The position numbers and the translations under genes are program-made. Shown piece by piece: positions 11,876 to 22,500 of a DNA stretch of 64,000 nucleotides. Each line of letters begins with the position of its first letter. The first letter of the stretch is position 1. Origin of the DNA: Sipunculus nudus (taxonomy: Eukaryota; Annelida; Sipuncula; Golfingiida; Sipunculidae); NCBI GenBank assembly GCA_026874595.1, contig CM049306.1, positions 48,920,019 through 48,984,018 of the forward strand, given 5' to 3'. The notes beneath the pieces are model-generated. The model saw only the letters and a list, made by a program, of their open reading frames with translations, made no database searches and had not been told where the DNA came from.

Positions 11876-12056
11876 CAGGGGCAGATACAGAATTTAGGAT
11901 CAGGAGGACCCAGGAGAACGTCATGAAAAAAAAACTAAAATAAATCCTCAGGTCCGGCAAAAGGGGGGTCTAGGCCGCTAAAATGGGTCTGAAACTATTG
12001 AAAAAGAGGTTATGGTGGCTGAAAAAGCCCCCCCCCTTCTCTGGATCCGCTTCTTT
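11876..12056. mobile_element. Short hAT-like MITE
   Basis: The left end CAGGGGCAGATACAGA matches the widespread hAT terminus CAGGGGCGGATCCAG. The right side carries the inverse, CTGGATCCGC (12,041-12,050), followed by a mutated end. The inside is about 150 bp with a C-run and no open frame. No target duplication can be defined with certainty. Confidence 0.45.
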
Positions 12057-12245
12057 TTTCCAACAGCAATTCTTTGTCATATCTTCGGCCCGTCACCACA
12101 AAGACAGATGAGAAAGTCATCAGACGGTGGGACAGCGCTAACGGAATAAGTCACTAGGAAATTGGTCTCGGGCCTCATCTGCCTTTCTCAAATAGTCGGC
12201 GTTAGATGTCCAAAGAAAGGTGGGTCTATCTATTACAAGTACAAG

Positions 12246-12495
12246 GTACAGTATTATGATAACATATTAATAATCAAATTGCATATCCAATGATTTTAGA
12301 GTATTGCTATTGCATTTTACTGGGTGAATTTTAAAAAAAAATATTGCGTTCAAAGTATTACTTCAACATTTAATTAGGTGAATCGTAATTCCTTATGGTT
12401 ATATATTTTATTTCTAAAATGCATTTAATTGTTTTAGAATGCAGTTATTACTGTATTACTATTCGTAAATATTTATGTTATGTGTGTCATTTCAG
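12246..12495 (+). other. Intron of the Harbinger transposase relic
   Basis: About 250 bp bounded by AAG|GTACAG and a pyrimidine-containing ATTTCAG|AGG acceptor. Joining the two sides brings YYKYK next to RFHSTVLL, as expected for the uninterrupted protein of this family, where YNYKGFHS is typical. It is phase 0. The match on both sides makes the intron call firm although the gene is dead. Confidence 0.7.
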
Positions 12496-12908
12496 AGGTT
12501 TCATTCTACAGTGCTCCTTGCACTGGTGGAAGCGGATTATAAGTTCATTTGGGTGGATATTGGCTGATTTGTTGGCTCCCCTGATTCCCAGATTTTCAAC
12601 CATTTCGACTTGGAAGAAGCTATTGAAGACGGAAGCATAGAGTTCTCTACTCCAGAACCCTTCCTGGCGACGATAGGTCCATGCCTTCTTTTCTCTTGGG
12701 GGACGAAGCCTTTGCCCTAGGAACCGGGTTGATAAAACCGAAAGACCAAAAGGAAGAGGTTTTTGAATTGTCGAGTGTCTCGCGGTCGCAGAATAGTTGA
12801 GAATGCTTTCGGTATTTAGGGCAAAAGGATTCAGTGCCTGCTTCACACATTCCAATAGGACCCGAAAACAGTGGTGTCAATTGTTCTGGCTTGTAGCTGC
12901 CTCCACAG

Positions 12909-12993
12909 CAAAATGAGACTTAGATACCCAGCCTTACAAAAAGCCACTGAGAAAAAATGAGACTTAGATACCCAGCCTTACAAAAGGCCACTG
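12909..12993 (+). repeat. Short tandem duplication within the transposase relic
   Basis: The segment from AAAATGAGACTTAGATACCC through GCCACTGA occurs twice in a row with one or two differences. It duplicates part of the coding sequence and adds a frame problem. Confidence 0.85.
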
Positions 12994-13253
12994 ATCAAGA
13001 AGGTGACGAACACCAAGTTATTCCAGGAGCATGGAGAAGTGGCCTTATCATGCAAGGCGTGAACAATATAGTTGGAGGGAACAGAACCTCCAGAGCACCA
13101 AAGGGTCAAATAGAATACTTGAAACACTTCTTTTGTTCACCTGCCGGAGCGGTCCCATGGCAGGTTAATATGATCTAGAGGACAGATAATGAAAATAAAG
13201 TTTGAACAGCTCTAAAAAAGACAGTGTGTACCTTTACAATTTGAAATATTGTA

Positions 13254-14126
13254 TATTACGGAACCTAATATCAACAGATCACGTATGCGTAATGAACATA
13301 AATTTTGTAATGGAGAAAAAAAATCAGAATCTGTAACACTAGGCAGCGTGAAATGTCTACGGGAATGAATAAAGAAGTCAGTGTTTTTTTTGTTAACAAT
13401 TAACTATACTTTATTCTTAAAACAACCCTAACATTACAATACACCAAATTAATACAATTAAACAGTATAACAGCAGTTTAACAGCAAATCAATACAGTCA
13501 CACAGTAAAATAAACAAAATGCAAAGTACCTGGATACCACCACTGTCACAGCGATAAGTTCTTTAAAATGAATAAGCCGGATGAACAGTTCACACAAATC
13601 TTCTCGGAGAATAACAGTCTAATGTTATTACAAAATCAATCTACTGTTATTCAAAACTGAAATGATACGAATAGTGATCCGAAAGACAAACTGAAGACTA
13701 CATAAAATACGAATAAAAATTAGAAGAAAATCTCTAACTGCTGCATGTATCGGAAAAGGTCCTACTCGTCTGTGTCCGCTGGAATATTCTCTCACCTCTC
13801 TCTCGGCTCTAAAACACAGCCCCTATTTATAGCTTCTCACCTCAAGCCGAGAACTTTCCATTTTTCGAACAATCTAAAGAATCTAACATAATACACAGTA
13901 CACACGCGTTACAGGAAACATCAAAAACAACGAATCCCCTTGTCTCTACGTATCAGGGTTCACACGTGAGCCGGCCCGGCCCGGCCAGGCGAGAAAGCCC
14001 CAAGCTAGCATGACAACGAGAGTTCAACCAGTACGGATACAACTGAGATTGCAATACCCGGCCAGGCGAGGCCGCTACAACACGAGTTACGCCCGTGTCA
14101 CACAATAAAAAAAGACATCTGTAACA
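13254..14126 (-). mobile_element. Solo LTR of the Ty3/gypsy-type family
   Basis: On the plus strand it begins TATTACGGAACC (first G of TGTTACGG mutated) and ends CTGTAACA. It matches the other LTRs throughout in reverse orientation. The 4-bp sequence TGTA precedes and follows it (13,250-13,253 and 14,127-14,130), a 4-bp target duplication. This is the only one of the four LTR insertions not in a TA microsatellite; it lies between the two halves of the Harbinger relic. Confidence 0.88.
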
Positions 14127-14572
14127 TGTATTATTTGGCATGTAAAGACTTCTAAAATAGTTCTAAATGTTTGTCAAAATACAGTATATTACAATAAATA
14201 TACAAATGGTATATTAATGTTGTATAACTTTAAAACTTGTGGTATCTTATTTATACATTTATATTTTCGAAAAAAAAATAACATTTTGATTTAAGCTTAT
14301 TTCTAATCTCTATAGATATTAATAACAGTGCTTTAAGGTTTCCTCACCTTCTTGATGCAAATCCCCTTATATAAAGGTAAATTTTATGTGCTCTTTGGAT
14401 AAATGTTGTTGAAAAAAGTATTTCGAATAAACTGTTAAAAATAATAATAAAATAATATGAATAATTAAGTAAGACTAAAACTAGATAAAAAACTTAAATA
14501 AATCAGTGACAAACAATTACAGCTGTTTAAATGATTTTAATAATAATAAACACTGCTTTACACTTTTTTCAA
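14127..14572. other. No gene seen; AT-rich spacer
   Basis: AT-rich sequence between the solo LTR and the end of the minus-strand gene relic. No motif. Confidence 0.5.
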
Positions 14573-15661
14573 CTACTTGCACATATGTTTTTTGCGAGTG
14601 CTGCTGCCACAAGCCTCGTCCTTGCGACAGGCGCCATCATCATCTGTGCTGCCAATAACCCCAGGAAATAAGTCTGTTGGCGACATAACCGATGATGAGA
14701 GGCCAGTCAGTGTAAGGTCTTGTAGACTCGTCATTCGCGACAAGTTCTCAGTACCACCGTCCAAGTTACGCCGGGTGGCCGTCGGCTGTCCTGTGCTGGG
14801 TCCAGGAGTTTTCTAAGGTATAGGTCACCACTGCCAAATACCTGTGTTTCTGACGGTTATGCTCCCTGCTGGCTATACTGGTGCTGTAAATGCTGGGTGT
14901 ATTGTTTCTGAACTGGTTGAATTTGCCGGACGTACTGCTGTTGGACAGTTCTGGCAAACTGCTGCTTAGGTGCGGTGTTGATGGGGGGGGGGGGGGGTGG
15001 CTTGGCTGAAATGCTGCTGGAATGGCTGGCCCAACGGCTGTTGCTGCTGCTGATGGCCTTGGCCAAGTTGCTACTGTGCTTCCCTTGAACGGATGGCAAT
15101 TGACTGGTTATAATGGTGCATTATTATCTCGAATGACAGGCGGAAGAACAAGGGGGGTGGGGGGCTTGGCTGAAGTGCTGCTGGAATGGCTGGCCCAACG
15201 GCTGTTGCTGCTGCCGATGACCTTGGCCAAGTTGCTACTGTGCCTCCCTTGAACGGATGGCAATTGACTGGTTATAATGGTGCATTATTATCTCGAATGA
15301 CAGGCGGAAGAACAAGCCCAGGACCTCCTCATGCATGGAGTTGGTCATAGAGAGTAGCCATGTTCCCCCCCCAGTCCTCCCGAGTCCCGCAGCATATTAT
15401 GTATGGTGATGCAGCTACGCTGTTGTCTCTTGTTGGTTAGCCATAGTTCCCAGCAACCTCACAGCCTCTGTGTCAGTATCTTAGGCCTTCAGTTTAAGGG
15501 CCTCCCTTTGGATGCTGTGGTGGTGGGCTGTGGATCGAGTGTCATACTGGTTCTGGTAGGTACTGGGCTGGCTTTCTTCGTCGACTTCAGTTCCCGAGTC
15601 CTTAGTATCCGTATGGGTCTGTTTGGCTGATCTTCAGGCTGCAATCTTAGCCTTCTGCTGA
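14573..15661 (-). pseudogene. Downstream exons of a Ser/Gln/Pro-rich gene relic, possibly Harbinger partner
   Basis: On the minus strand a good acceptor (TGCTTTTTCAG) ends at 15,661. It opens a 57-codon frame rich in Arg, Pro and Thr. Further on are a Ser-rich segment (SSNSRWASHSSS), a Pro-run, a Gln-rich segment (TVQQQYVRQIQPVQKQYTQ), and a last open stretch from about 14,818 to a stop at 14,573. Frames change between these pieces and several stops are present. I do not recognise the protein. It is convergent with the Harbinger transposase relic and may be the second gene that animal Harbinger elements carry, but no SANT/Myb domain could be confirmed. Confidence 0.35.
15001..15320. repeat. 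Direct tandem duplication, unit 164 bp
   Basis: CTTGGCTGAAATGCTGCTGG at 15,001 recurs as CTTGGCTGAAGTGCTGCTGG at 15,165, and the following ~150 bp are nearly identical up to the GGCGGAAGAACAAG segment. The first copy ends in a G-rich stretch. The duplication lies inside the minus-strand gene relic. Its high identity suggests a recent event compared with the decay around it. Confidence 0.9.
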
Positions 15662-16089
15662 AAAAGCATATTACATATTTTTATTGATAATTTTTTTTAA
15701 ACACTATAATTTTTATATCCTATTTTGTTCAAACATTAACCTTCTATAAAGCATAATATGATTTGTGGCATTAAATCTTAAAGTTTTTTAAAGAATGTCT
15801 GAACGGACATTCAACTAATATTCACAACCTGCCTGCCGGGAACTCTTTTAATGTGGGCTTAGAGGAACTCACATTTCCTGGGGACCACATTGTTTTCTTT
15901 CTGTCAGCTCTTGCGCCATCGCAATAGTTGAAAGCGAAAACTTTCCTAGCCTCTTTTTCATGCTATAATACCAGGTCATGAGGACAAGGATGCTTGACAG
16001 ATTAAATTCCATAGTCTTTTCCTGCCAGAGCCGGACCTTTCATCCCCTTCAAGTAAAGAAAAGTTTTCTCCTTCAACCATTTAATACCA

Positions 16090-16266
16090 TCATCTTCTTG
16101 TGCCTTGGTTAACTCGGTTAACACCATCTTCTTGTGCCTTCTTTTTTCTCTTTGCATTCTCTCCATTAGAGGCGGTAGCAGAAGAGCAGTTTTCCTCATG
16201 GAGAGACTCTTCCGCTCGGCTGCCTTTTTTTCTAGCTGCAGAGTCTTTTCTTTTCTTCGGTAGCAT
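16090..16266 (-). pseudogene. First exon of a lysine-rich, NLS-bearing gene relic
   Basis: The minus strand has ATG at 16,266 followed by 58 codons starting MLPKKRKDSAARKKGSR, a clear basic nuclear localisation signal, and a second basic patch AKRKKKAQED. The frame stops just after a 34-nt imperfect direct duplication (GGCACAAGAAGATG... twice, about 16,090-16,150), which is probably what broke it. A TATA box lies ~50 bp upstream. I infer a nuclear DNA-binding or accessory protein of a DNA transposon; the fold is not identifiable. Confidence 0.4.
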
Positions 16267-16313
16267 CTTGTTAAATCACAAGCATGTAAAAAAGGACTAA
16301 CAAGCGCAGACTG

Positions 16314-16324
16314 CCCTTTTTATA
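16314..16324 (-). promoter_or_regulatory. TATA box upstream of the 16,266 ATG
   Basis: The minus strand reads CCGTATAAAAAGGG about 50 bp before the ATG at 16,266. The same arrangement (TATAAAAAG about 55 bp before ATG) occurs in the Harbinger element at 62,157. Confidence 0.5.
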
Positions 16325-16329
16325 CGGAA

Positions 16330-16720
16330 ATGCTACGCAGCTTCATGACGACCGCCGTAATCAGTAGCACGACCCTTACGCTTCCACCGTCATGGTCCGT
16401 TATAAAGCCCTCATGAAACGTACCCATTCCGTTAATGTTCACGGAAGAGTTACGGAGATCCTTGGTGAATCCGCCCTGTGTCCGTACTGAAATCCTTGTG
16501 AAACCCTGGCAGACAACACCACAGGGAATATCTGTCCGCCGTCATTCACCACGGATGGCAAGTCCCTGGCCGTCCGTGGTGGTCCGTAGGCTAATCTGGG
16601 ACAGTGTGGCTGGGGCTTACCGTGAGGAGAATATGCCACGAACGACACGAGAACGCGGTGTTAAATTTCATCATGTTCTCTCCCGACAATGCCACGTTCT
16701 CGATTGCCGTAGCTGAACCA
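16330..16720. repeat. Subterminal region rich in CCGT/ACGG motifs
   Basis: Short motifs such as CCGTAA, CCGTCAT, GGTCCGT and their inverses recur every ~15-25 bases in both orientations. This resembles the motif-saturated subterminal region of the Harbinger element at 61,770-62,110, which uses a different motif. It lies just upstream of the minus-strand promoter, so it may be the transposon end region. No exact TIR was located. Confidence 0.4.
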
Positions 16721-16979
16721 GGGGACACCATAGAAGAACGTTGTAAAAGATGAGACCCATGCTTTGCAGATATATGTTATATGACTCGCAGGTGTGGGAG
16801 GGTAAGTTTGGACAACTTTTTTATAAACATTTATTGTTACGGGGTGACATAAAAGCGGACCGAACTGTCTCACCTGTGAAGCTTGCGGTTGGTACGCCGG
16901 ACTTGTGTGTCACCGACATGGGTTCGAATCCGGGATCGGCCCAGTATTTTCCCCTGAACAATTTGTCTTCGTAACAAAA

Positions 16980-16992
16980 TGGGGGCTCGTCC
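16980..16992 (+). promoter_or_regulatory. Primer-binding site matching tRNA-Pro
   Basis: TGGGGGCTCGTCC starts 3 bases after the left LTR. It is complementary to the 3' end of tRNA-Pro (the same primer used by murine gammaretroviruses) over 13 bases; the match stops there. It sits where reverse transcription would be primed. Confidence 0.75.
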
Positions 16993-17084
16993 AACGTGAC
17001 GGTAAACTTTGTGGCCCAGGGAATAAGCTCACCAAAGTGTGACTCCTGGGATAATTAGTCTTGTACTGATAGCAGAAAGCTCTT

Positions 17085-17092
17085 AAGAGGGG
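17085..17092 (+). promoter_or_regulatory. Polypurine tract of the TRIM-like element
   Basis: AAGAGGGG three bases before the right LTR, the expected place for the plus-strand primer. Confidence 0.6.
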
Positions 17093-17152
17093 TCGTGTTA
17101 CGGGGTGACATAAAAGCGGACCGAACTGTCTCACTAGTGAAGCTTGCTTTTC

Positions 17153-17163
17153 TAGCGAAGCGG
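17153..17163 (+). promoter_or_regulatory. RNA polymerase III A box inside the LTR
   Basis: TAGCGAAGCGG fits the tRNA A-box consensus TRGCNNAGYGG at every position, and is followed by the D-loop-like TTGGTA. It is deleted in the left LTR (the missing 14 bp). Confidence 0.6.
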
Positions 17164-17195
17164 TTGGTACGCCGGACTTGTGCGCCACAAACAAG

Positions 17196-17206
17196 GGTTC
17201 GAATCC
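17196..17206 (+). promoter_or_regulatory. RNA polymerase III B box inside the LTR
   Basis: GGTTCGAATCC is an exact B box. It starts 43 bp after the start of the A box, the spacing of a real tRNA gene. The same B box is present in the left LTR (16,921-16,931). The acceptor and anticodon stems do not pair fully, so this is a tRNA-like module rather than a tRNA gene. Confidence 0.7.
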
Positions 17207-17566
17207 GGGATCGGCCCGACGTTTTCCCCTTAACAATTTGTCTTCGTAACAATATACCTTAAATTTTCCGACATATTTCAATAATGATACGGTTAGGAGA
17301 AAGATTTTGAAAAATAATGTATTATGTTTCCAATATAGGTTTATTGTAAACCAGGTTTAGATATGTAAAATTTCATAGTAAACTCAGAAATTAAACCTGA
17401 GTCTTGTATTCTAATTAATAAAATACTTCATTTCCATTAAATCAATATTATTCTCTAAATTTTGGGGAGAGGGGATGATTACATTGACCATCCCCCCTTG
17501 CTAAAAATTGTGGGGGGATATATACCCCCCCCCCCCCACCCATCGCCCCTGTATTGACCCCCCCTG

Positions 17567-18924
17567 CAGAACTGATAGTTTGTAAGTATTGGTTCATTGC
17601 TAACTCTCGTGACTGGTATATTCAATGGATAGTCACACCCAAAGTTATCCATGCCTGGCAGTTCATAACATTGTTTCAAAATCAGTTGAGATAAAAATCG
17701 AACTGAACCGGATAGCAGTCTATGAATAAAAAGGTTAATTATGGCTTCACTGATTAAACCAAACGTTAACTGTGGTTGCAATCCAGCAAATGATATCATG
17801 TCTAACTGAATGGAACTTATATTGCATTTTACAACACAATACGTATTTTATCTAACATTGTGCAAGATTATTTGGTTCGACTCCTAAATCGAGCATTCCC
17901 GCGAAGGTTTGGCTAGAATGATGGACCGTCTTACATTGTCAAACTAGGAGCAGCTGGCGACCAGATAATACTAAACTTCCGAACGCTCTGCCTAGTGACA
18001 TAAAACCTGCGTGAGAGGTCCGTGATTCCTCAAGGGAGCTGACAAAAAGATGTAAAAATACATCATCGGGTTCTGCTGTCGGGAAGGGCACTTTAAAACT
18101 ACTTTTGCTGTATGCGGTGAGCGCATGACTTCACCGAAAGTACGTGTCCCAACAGACCAATTTGAGACAATACCCTCTGGACAGCAGACTTTACGAGAAA
18201 CAATAGACTTTTCCGTCCTCCTGAAATCCTATGGTATAGTGTTTTTTGCGTAGATTAAGTCTCTCGGGAAGACGAAGCAGTGTAAAATTTCTAGTTGTCA
18301 GGGAATTTGCCGCCGGCACTTTTTAGAATGCACCATGATTAATGTTTATATGACCTGCCGCAAACACCCTTGTTTGGAGTACCTTCCGGTCTTCGAAAAG
18401 TCTAACGCAGGTGTTACCCCTGTGTTATCCAGGGCCATCGAATATTGGTTCCGACACAGAGTCTATTCGATAATTATCATGATAATTTAAAAATTATTCA
18501 TGCGTGGGACAATACCACTGCTCCATTGACTAAATGTATTGGAAATAAATGTAGTATTGAAGGCAAATCACGTTAGGCACCGCACGGTTGTGGGGTCTTT
18601 TCCCATTAAGACTGGCCCTCTTCGGCGAGACTGCTGGCAAAAATCTTTACCACATAAAGTACTGGTCACGGGCGGCAGGAAAATGTGGAATGTTTTAACT
18701 TGTAGCACCTGTTATAGCTGCAATTATTTCATGCTCCCAAGAGGTGTGGCAAGTTATATGCATGAACAGGACCGAATCACGTAGAAGGTCAGGAGAACAT
18801 CGGCTGTGATATCAGACCAAAAGCCCAATGTTAACAAAGAAACGCGAGTGGCCTGGTATGCATGGTTGTACGACTGTAAGAGACAACCGAATGTAGAAAG
18901 GATAACAGACCTGTGGTTGCTTGC
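17567..18924. other. No gene seen
   Basis: Mixed-composition sequence without recognisable coding, repeats or RNA genes. Confidence 0.5.
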
Positions 18925-19535
18925 TAAGCCTGTATCTCACTCGACTGCGACAGCTTGCGAGTAGTTGGAGGCACAACAATTGCGAGAAAATACACCAATT
19001 AACGACAATTTTTACTTGTACTCACGACACGTTTACGACATCGATAGAGTGTTGCCACAATGTCATTAAGTGGAGTTCATTTACCTGTGGCGCGAATGTT
19101 GTGCGATGTTCTCTAGGCATTCGCACAACATTGGTGAAATATTTGCACGAGATACGCAGTACAATTGCGATTTTACTACACTTGCGAGTCTCATGCGACA
19201 GATTCTCATTTTTACCTCCAGTCATTCGCAATGAAATTGCATTAGTCGCGAACCCCTAGCAAAGTTGTCTCGCAGTTCTCGAAGCTCCTGATTTGCGGAA
19301 ACTATTTTTTTATTGTTTGCGACAGGTTCGAGGCGGTTAAGAGACACCAGCGACACCACTGCTACTATTTTGAGAAAATTTTTGTCTTGCGAATTTTTTT
19401 TAACATGCTCAACATTTCTGTGATAATAAAGCGACAGTTTGCGAATCACGCGAGGAAACTGAGACTTTACTCTTTTGCGAATGCCGTTCACAATTTGTCG
19501 CAAGCTGTCGCAGCCCAGTGAGATACATGCCTTAA
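18925..19535. mobile_element. MITE with long TIRs and TTGCGA-type internal motifs
   Basis: The left end TAAGCCTGTATCTCACT continues into GACTGCGACAGCTTGCGA. The right end carries the inverse (TGTCGCAAGCTGTCGCAG ... AGTGAGATACATGCCTTAA). The inverted match runs about 37 bp with few differences. TAA/TTAA at both ends suggests a TAA-type target, as in Harbinger. The ~610-bp interior has no coding but is saturated with TTGCGA/TCGCAA-like motifs in both orientations. Confidence 0.65.
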
Positions 19536-22500
19536 TATTTATTCTGCACCACGGTCACCAGGATACAAACTGCTGACATTCGGAGTGTCGTGCAGCGTCG
19601 GATAATGTACATTATTGCGCTTTGTATAAAAAATAAATCAAATATTTACTAGTTTATCAATGCCCATACAAATTATATACATTGGCTGCTACAACACTTA
19701 CATATTTAGGTTATCAAAATTTAAATATCTAAATGAGAAATGAATACATCTTTGATTACTAGATAAAAGTTCTCAATCACAGAATGTTTCAGTCATCTCA
19801 TTGGCCCGCCCCGGTTTCATTTATCGTGAAAATATAATGCAAGCTATGTCCTGTATGAACGCCTTCAATGGCATGGCTGACTAATGGTTCACCCTTGATT
19901 ACTTTAGGATAATATGGTCATATTCAGGATAAGGTAATTAATTATCTCGGTAATACGAGTACATAGCCATGCCTTTACAGTCCTCTGAAGGGAAGCAAGT
20001 CTATCATACAGCTTACTTTGTGATAGCCCCAGTGGTACCAGCTCTACTAATTCAGTCCATTTAATGGGGGGACGGATTCTCTTTCACTTTTAACAAGATT
20101 GCAAGTCATTACAGGTCAGAGGACTCGGGAATGTTGTCGTCAGTTACAGTAAGACATTATGTCGTGTAAACACGGGAAAAAATTTAATTAATACTGATTT
20201 TTCAAATGTATATAACATATATATGTATATCAGTTACGGATAGAGTATTTTAGAAAAATGAGCGTAGAATCAGATATATTGTTATAAAAATTTAGGCTCA
20301 ATGGCGAAATGTGTGGGTCGTTAAAAACGCATTATGATTCGAAATCCGGCTGTATTTTTCAGTATTAAGTACATTGAGGAATTACATTTAATCTTCATTG
20401 GAAATAGTAGGGACCAGTTTTAAAAATATATAAATCTATAACTCTAATTTTCTTCTGAGGATTTCTAGTTAAATATGTCCTGTAATAATCTGCCAAAAGA
20501 GCATTAATGATTTGGAAGGCTCTTGTTGGTTCTAGGCCAGATGCTAGTGAAAAACCGTTGCTACATTGTTATATATTGGTCAGTTATTTTAAATATGTGG
20601 CCAATCAAAGACATGCGGTCCAGTTGCTTTTTTTTGGGACTGATTTTAGGTGGATTTTGGCTTCACTGCATTCGGACAAGGATTGTGTGTGTGTGTGTGT
20701 GTTTGAGAGGGGGGGGGGGGGGGTTGAGAGACACTGGAACTCTATTTTCTTGAACATTTTTAACTGTAGGTAGAAAAGAAAAACTCTCAGCTAAAATAAG
20801 TTTAATATCATAAAGTGGCACAGAAGAGACCTAGACGTCAGGATTTTTTAGATATATTATAGGAATAATAATTCAGTCACATGGCCCACAAGAGAGCAAT
20901 CTATCGAGACTCTAAATGCGCAGAATATTATCTTCTCTGTGAAGGGATATGCTAATTATGAGAACGCTAGCTTAATGTACAAGTTAATGTATAAAATGGA
21001 TATTAAAGCTAATAGTCATACAAAAGGAAACTTTCCTTTATAACATTCACTGAACTAGAACTTGAAAGAACACGAATTAATTAACAGTTTGATGTTTTCT
21101 AGATAAACATTACCTGCCCATCATCTATTGCATTTGACATAATACATATTAATTTTTTGATCGATTGAATGTTATATTGTCTTATCTTCTGAAAGGCTAG
21201 CAGCTTTGAAATCAAAATAAATAAAAAAGGTTGAACAAAGAGTATAATTACCACATACTTTCGACAAAGGATATACGGACCATGCACTTCTAGTAAATAA
21301 TCAACTTCCTCTAAATAATCATCTTCCTTTATGATCAACTTTTACTGGTTTTATCAAAATCATTTGTAATTGCTTACGTTTTTGTAAACAGGCATAAGGA
21401 AAGAAAAAACACAGAGATCAAATAATCATCTAGTATCGAAATACCGATCCATTTTTTCTGCTTGAAACATGCAAACAAAGCTACATCTTTACACAGGCGC
21501 TTGAATCCCTATTTATAATAAAGTCTTCATATCTCCAATGTTAAAAAAAAATAATAGGACGGAATCAGGTCAAACGACCCAATAATAAAACGGTCATGCC
21601 ATGCTATCACTTGTATTATGACACAAGGTAGGCAACTCGGCAAAAACCTTTCGACGGCGGCCATTCCGTTTGAAAAAAACTTTTTTTCAAACAACCCATA
21701 AATCGGCCGAACTATTAAAACCATGGTTACATTGGAAAGATACTTTTAAATCAACATACCTGTAAACGTATAAAACGGTGATCGTGTAGAGGGTCTCAGC
21801 TCTGTGTCCACTAAACGGAAAAATGCTCTCTATTAAAAAGATTTATGTGGACATGTGTTCCGCGCTTGAATTTAAAATCTTTACTTTTTTTGACAGAGTA
21901 AAATTTCTCAACATTCGATAAAATGGAAATCGGGTTCAGTAGGATTACAGGTCGCCTCCTGAAAAAGCATGACATGAAAAAGCAGCATGTTTGGCTGAAC
22001 ATTTGTAAAGGGTAAGGGTGAAGACATATCAATAGTCCATTTCATTTTTAGGTTATAAGAATCACCTCAATATATATTTTCTTATAAACCATTATGACAA
22101 AGGACCATTCCTTTGTCCCCGTAAGGAAACCACCCATTCGTATTTATTTGTTCTGCTACTCACAAGGTGAACTCGTGTTACTGAAGCATGACAGTGTTCA
22201 TACATGAAACGCATACACGTGAACACATGACTGATATTAAAGGAAATTTTGGTTGAGGTCTGTACGGCCTGACTACAGATTCTAATTTGTTACCAATTAA
22301 AAGATGTACTGGTGATATTGCTTCATGTTTCACCGTCCCTACAGGAAACAGATCTTAACAAATATATGTAAACCCGCCCACCACCCACTTTCATATTCCA
22401 ACCCCACCCAACCCGAATAATAATTGAGTTATGAGGCTTCGTTCTGAAACCATGGTTATCATGGAAAGATATTTTTTTATGTATAAAAATCAACATACCT

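Larger units (their letters stand above)
12201..13178 (+). pseudogene. Harbinger (PIF/Harbinger) transposase relic with a retained intron
   Basis: The nuclease of this family cuts and joins the transposon ends. The first recognisable exon codes VRCPKKGGSIYYKYK and ends at 12,245 before GTACAG. The next exon starts at 12,496 after a TTTCAG acceptor and codes RFHSTVLLALVEADYKFIWV, the DDE_Tnp_4 pattern. Further on are a GDEAFAL segment (second catalytic Asp), VENAFGI (catalytic Glu region), and the C-terminal VIPGAWRSG / NIVGGNR / SPAGAVPW segments ending at a stop at 13,178. The first catalytic Asp region (IDGKH) is lost. There are in-frame stops, at least two frame changes, and a ~41-bp tandem duplication at 12,909-12,993. 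It is not functional. Confidence 0.85.
16835..17251 (+). mobile_element. Miniature LTR element (TRIM-like), 417 bp, with tRNA-like LTRs
   Basis: Two direct repeats, 16,835-16,976 (142 bp) and 17,096-17,251 (156 bp), both start TGTTACGGGG and end CGTAACA. Between them are only ~119 bp: a primer-binding site right after the first repeat and a purine tract before the second, and no coding sequence. These are the parts a non-autonomous LTR element needs if reverse transcriptase and integrase are supplied in trans. The first LTR lacks 14 bp present in the second. The TG...CA ends with TGTTACGG resemble the larger LTR family in the window, so that family could be the helper (inference). The flanks (TTAT / ATAT) only partly match as a duplication. 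Confidence 0.85.
16781..17566. mobile_element. Non-autonomous hAT element, copy 3 (interrupted by a TRIM-like element)
   Basis: The left part (ATGACTCGCAGGTGTGGGAG...) matches copies 1 and 2, but the left terminus is lost. After the nested element the right part resumes at 17,252 with the family's TTTCATAGTAA and TATATACCCCCC segments and ends TATTGACCCCCCCTG at 17,566. As in copy 1, the interruption sits where the central TA array should be. Confidence 0.65.

Noticed and set aside
12487-12855. 122-codon minus-strand frame
   Set aside because: It is the antisense shadow of the Harbinger transposase exon, whose plus-strand motifs are clear.
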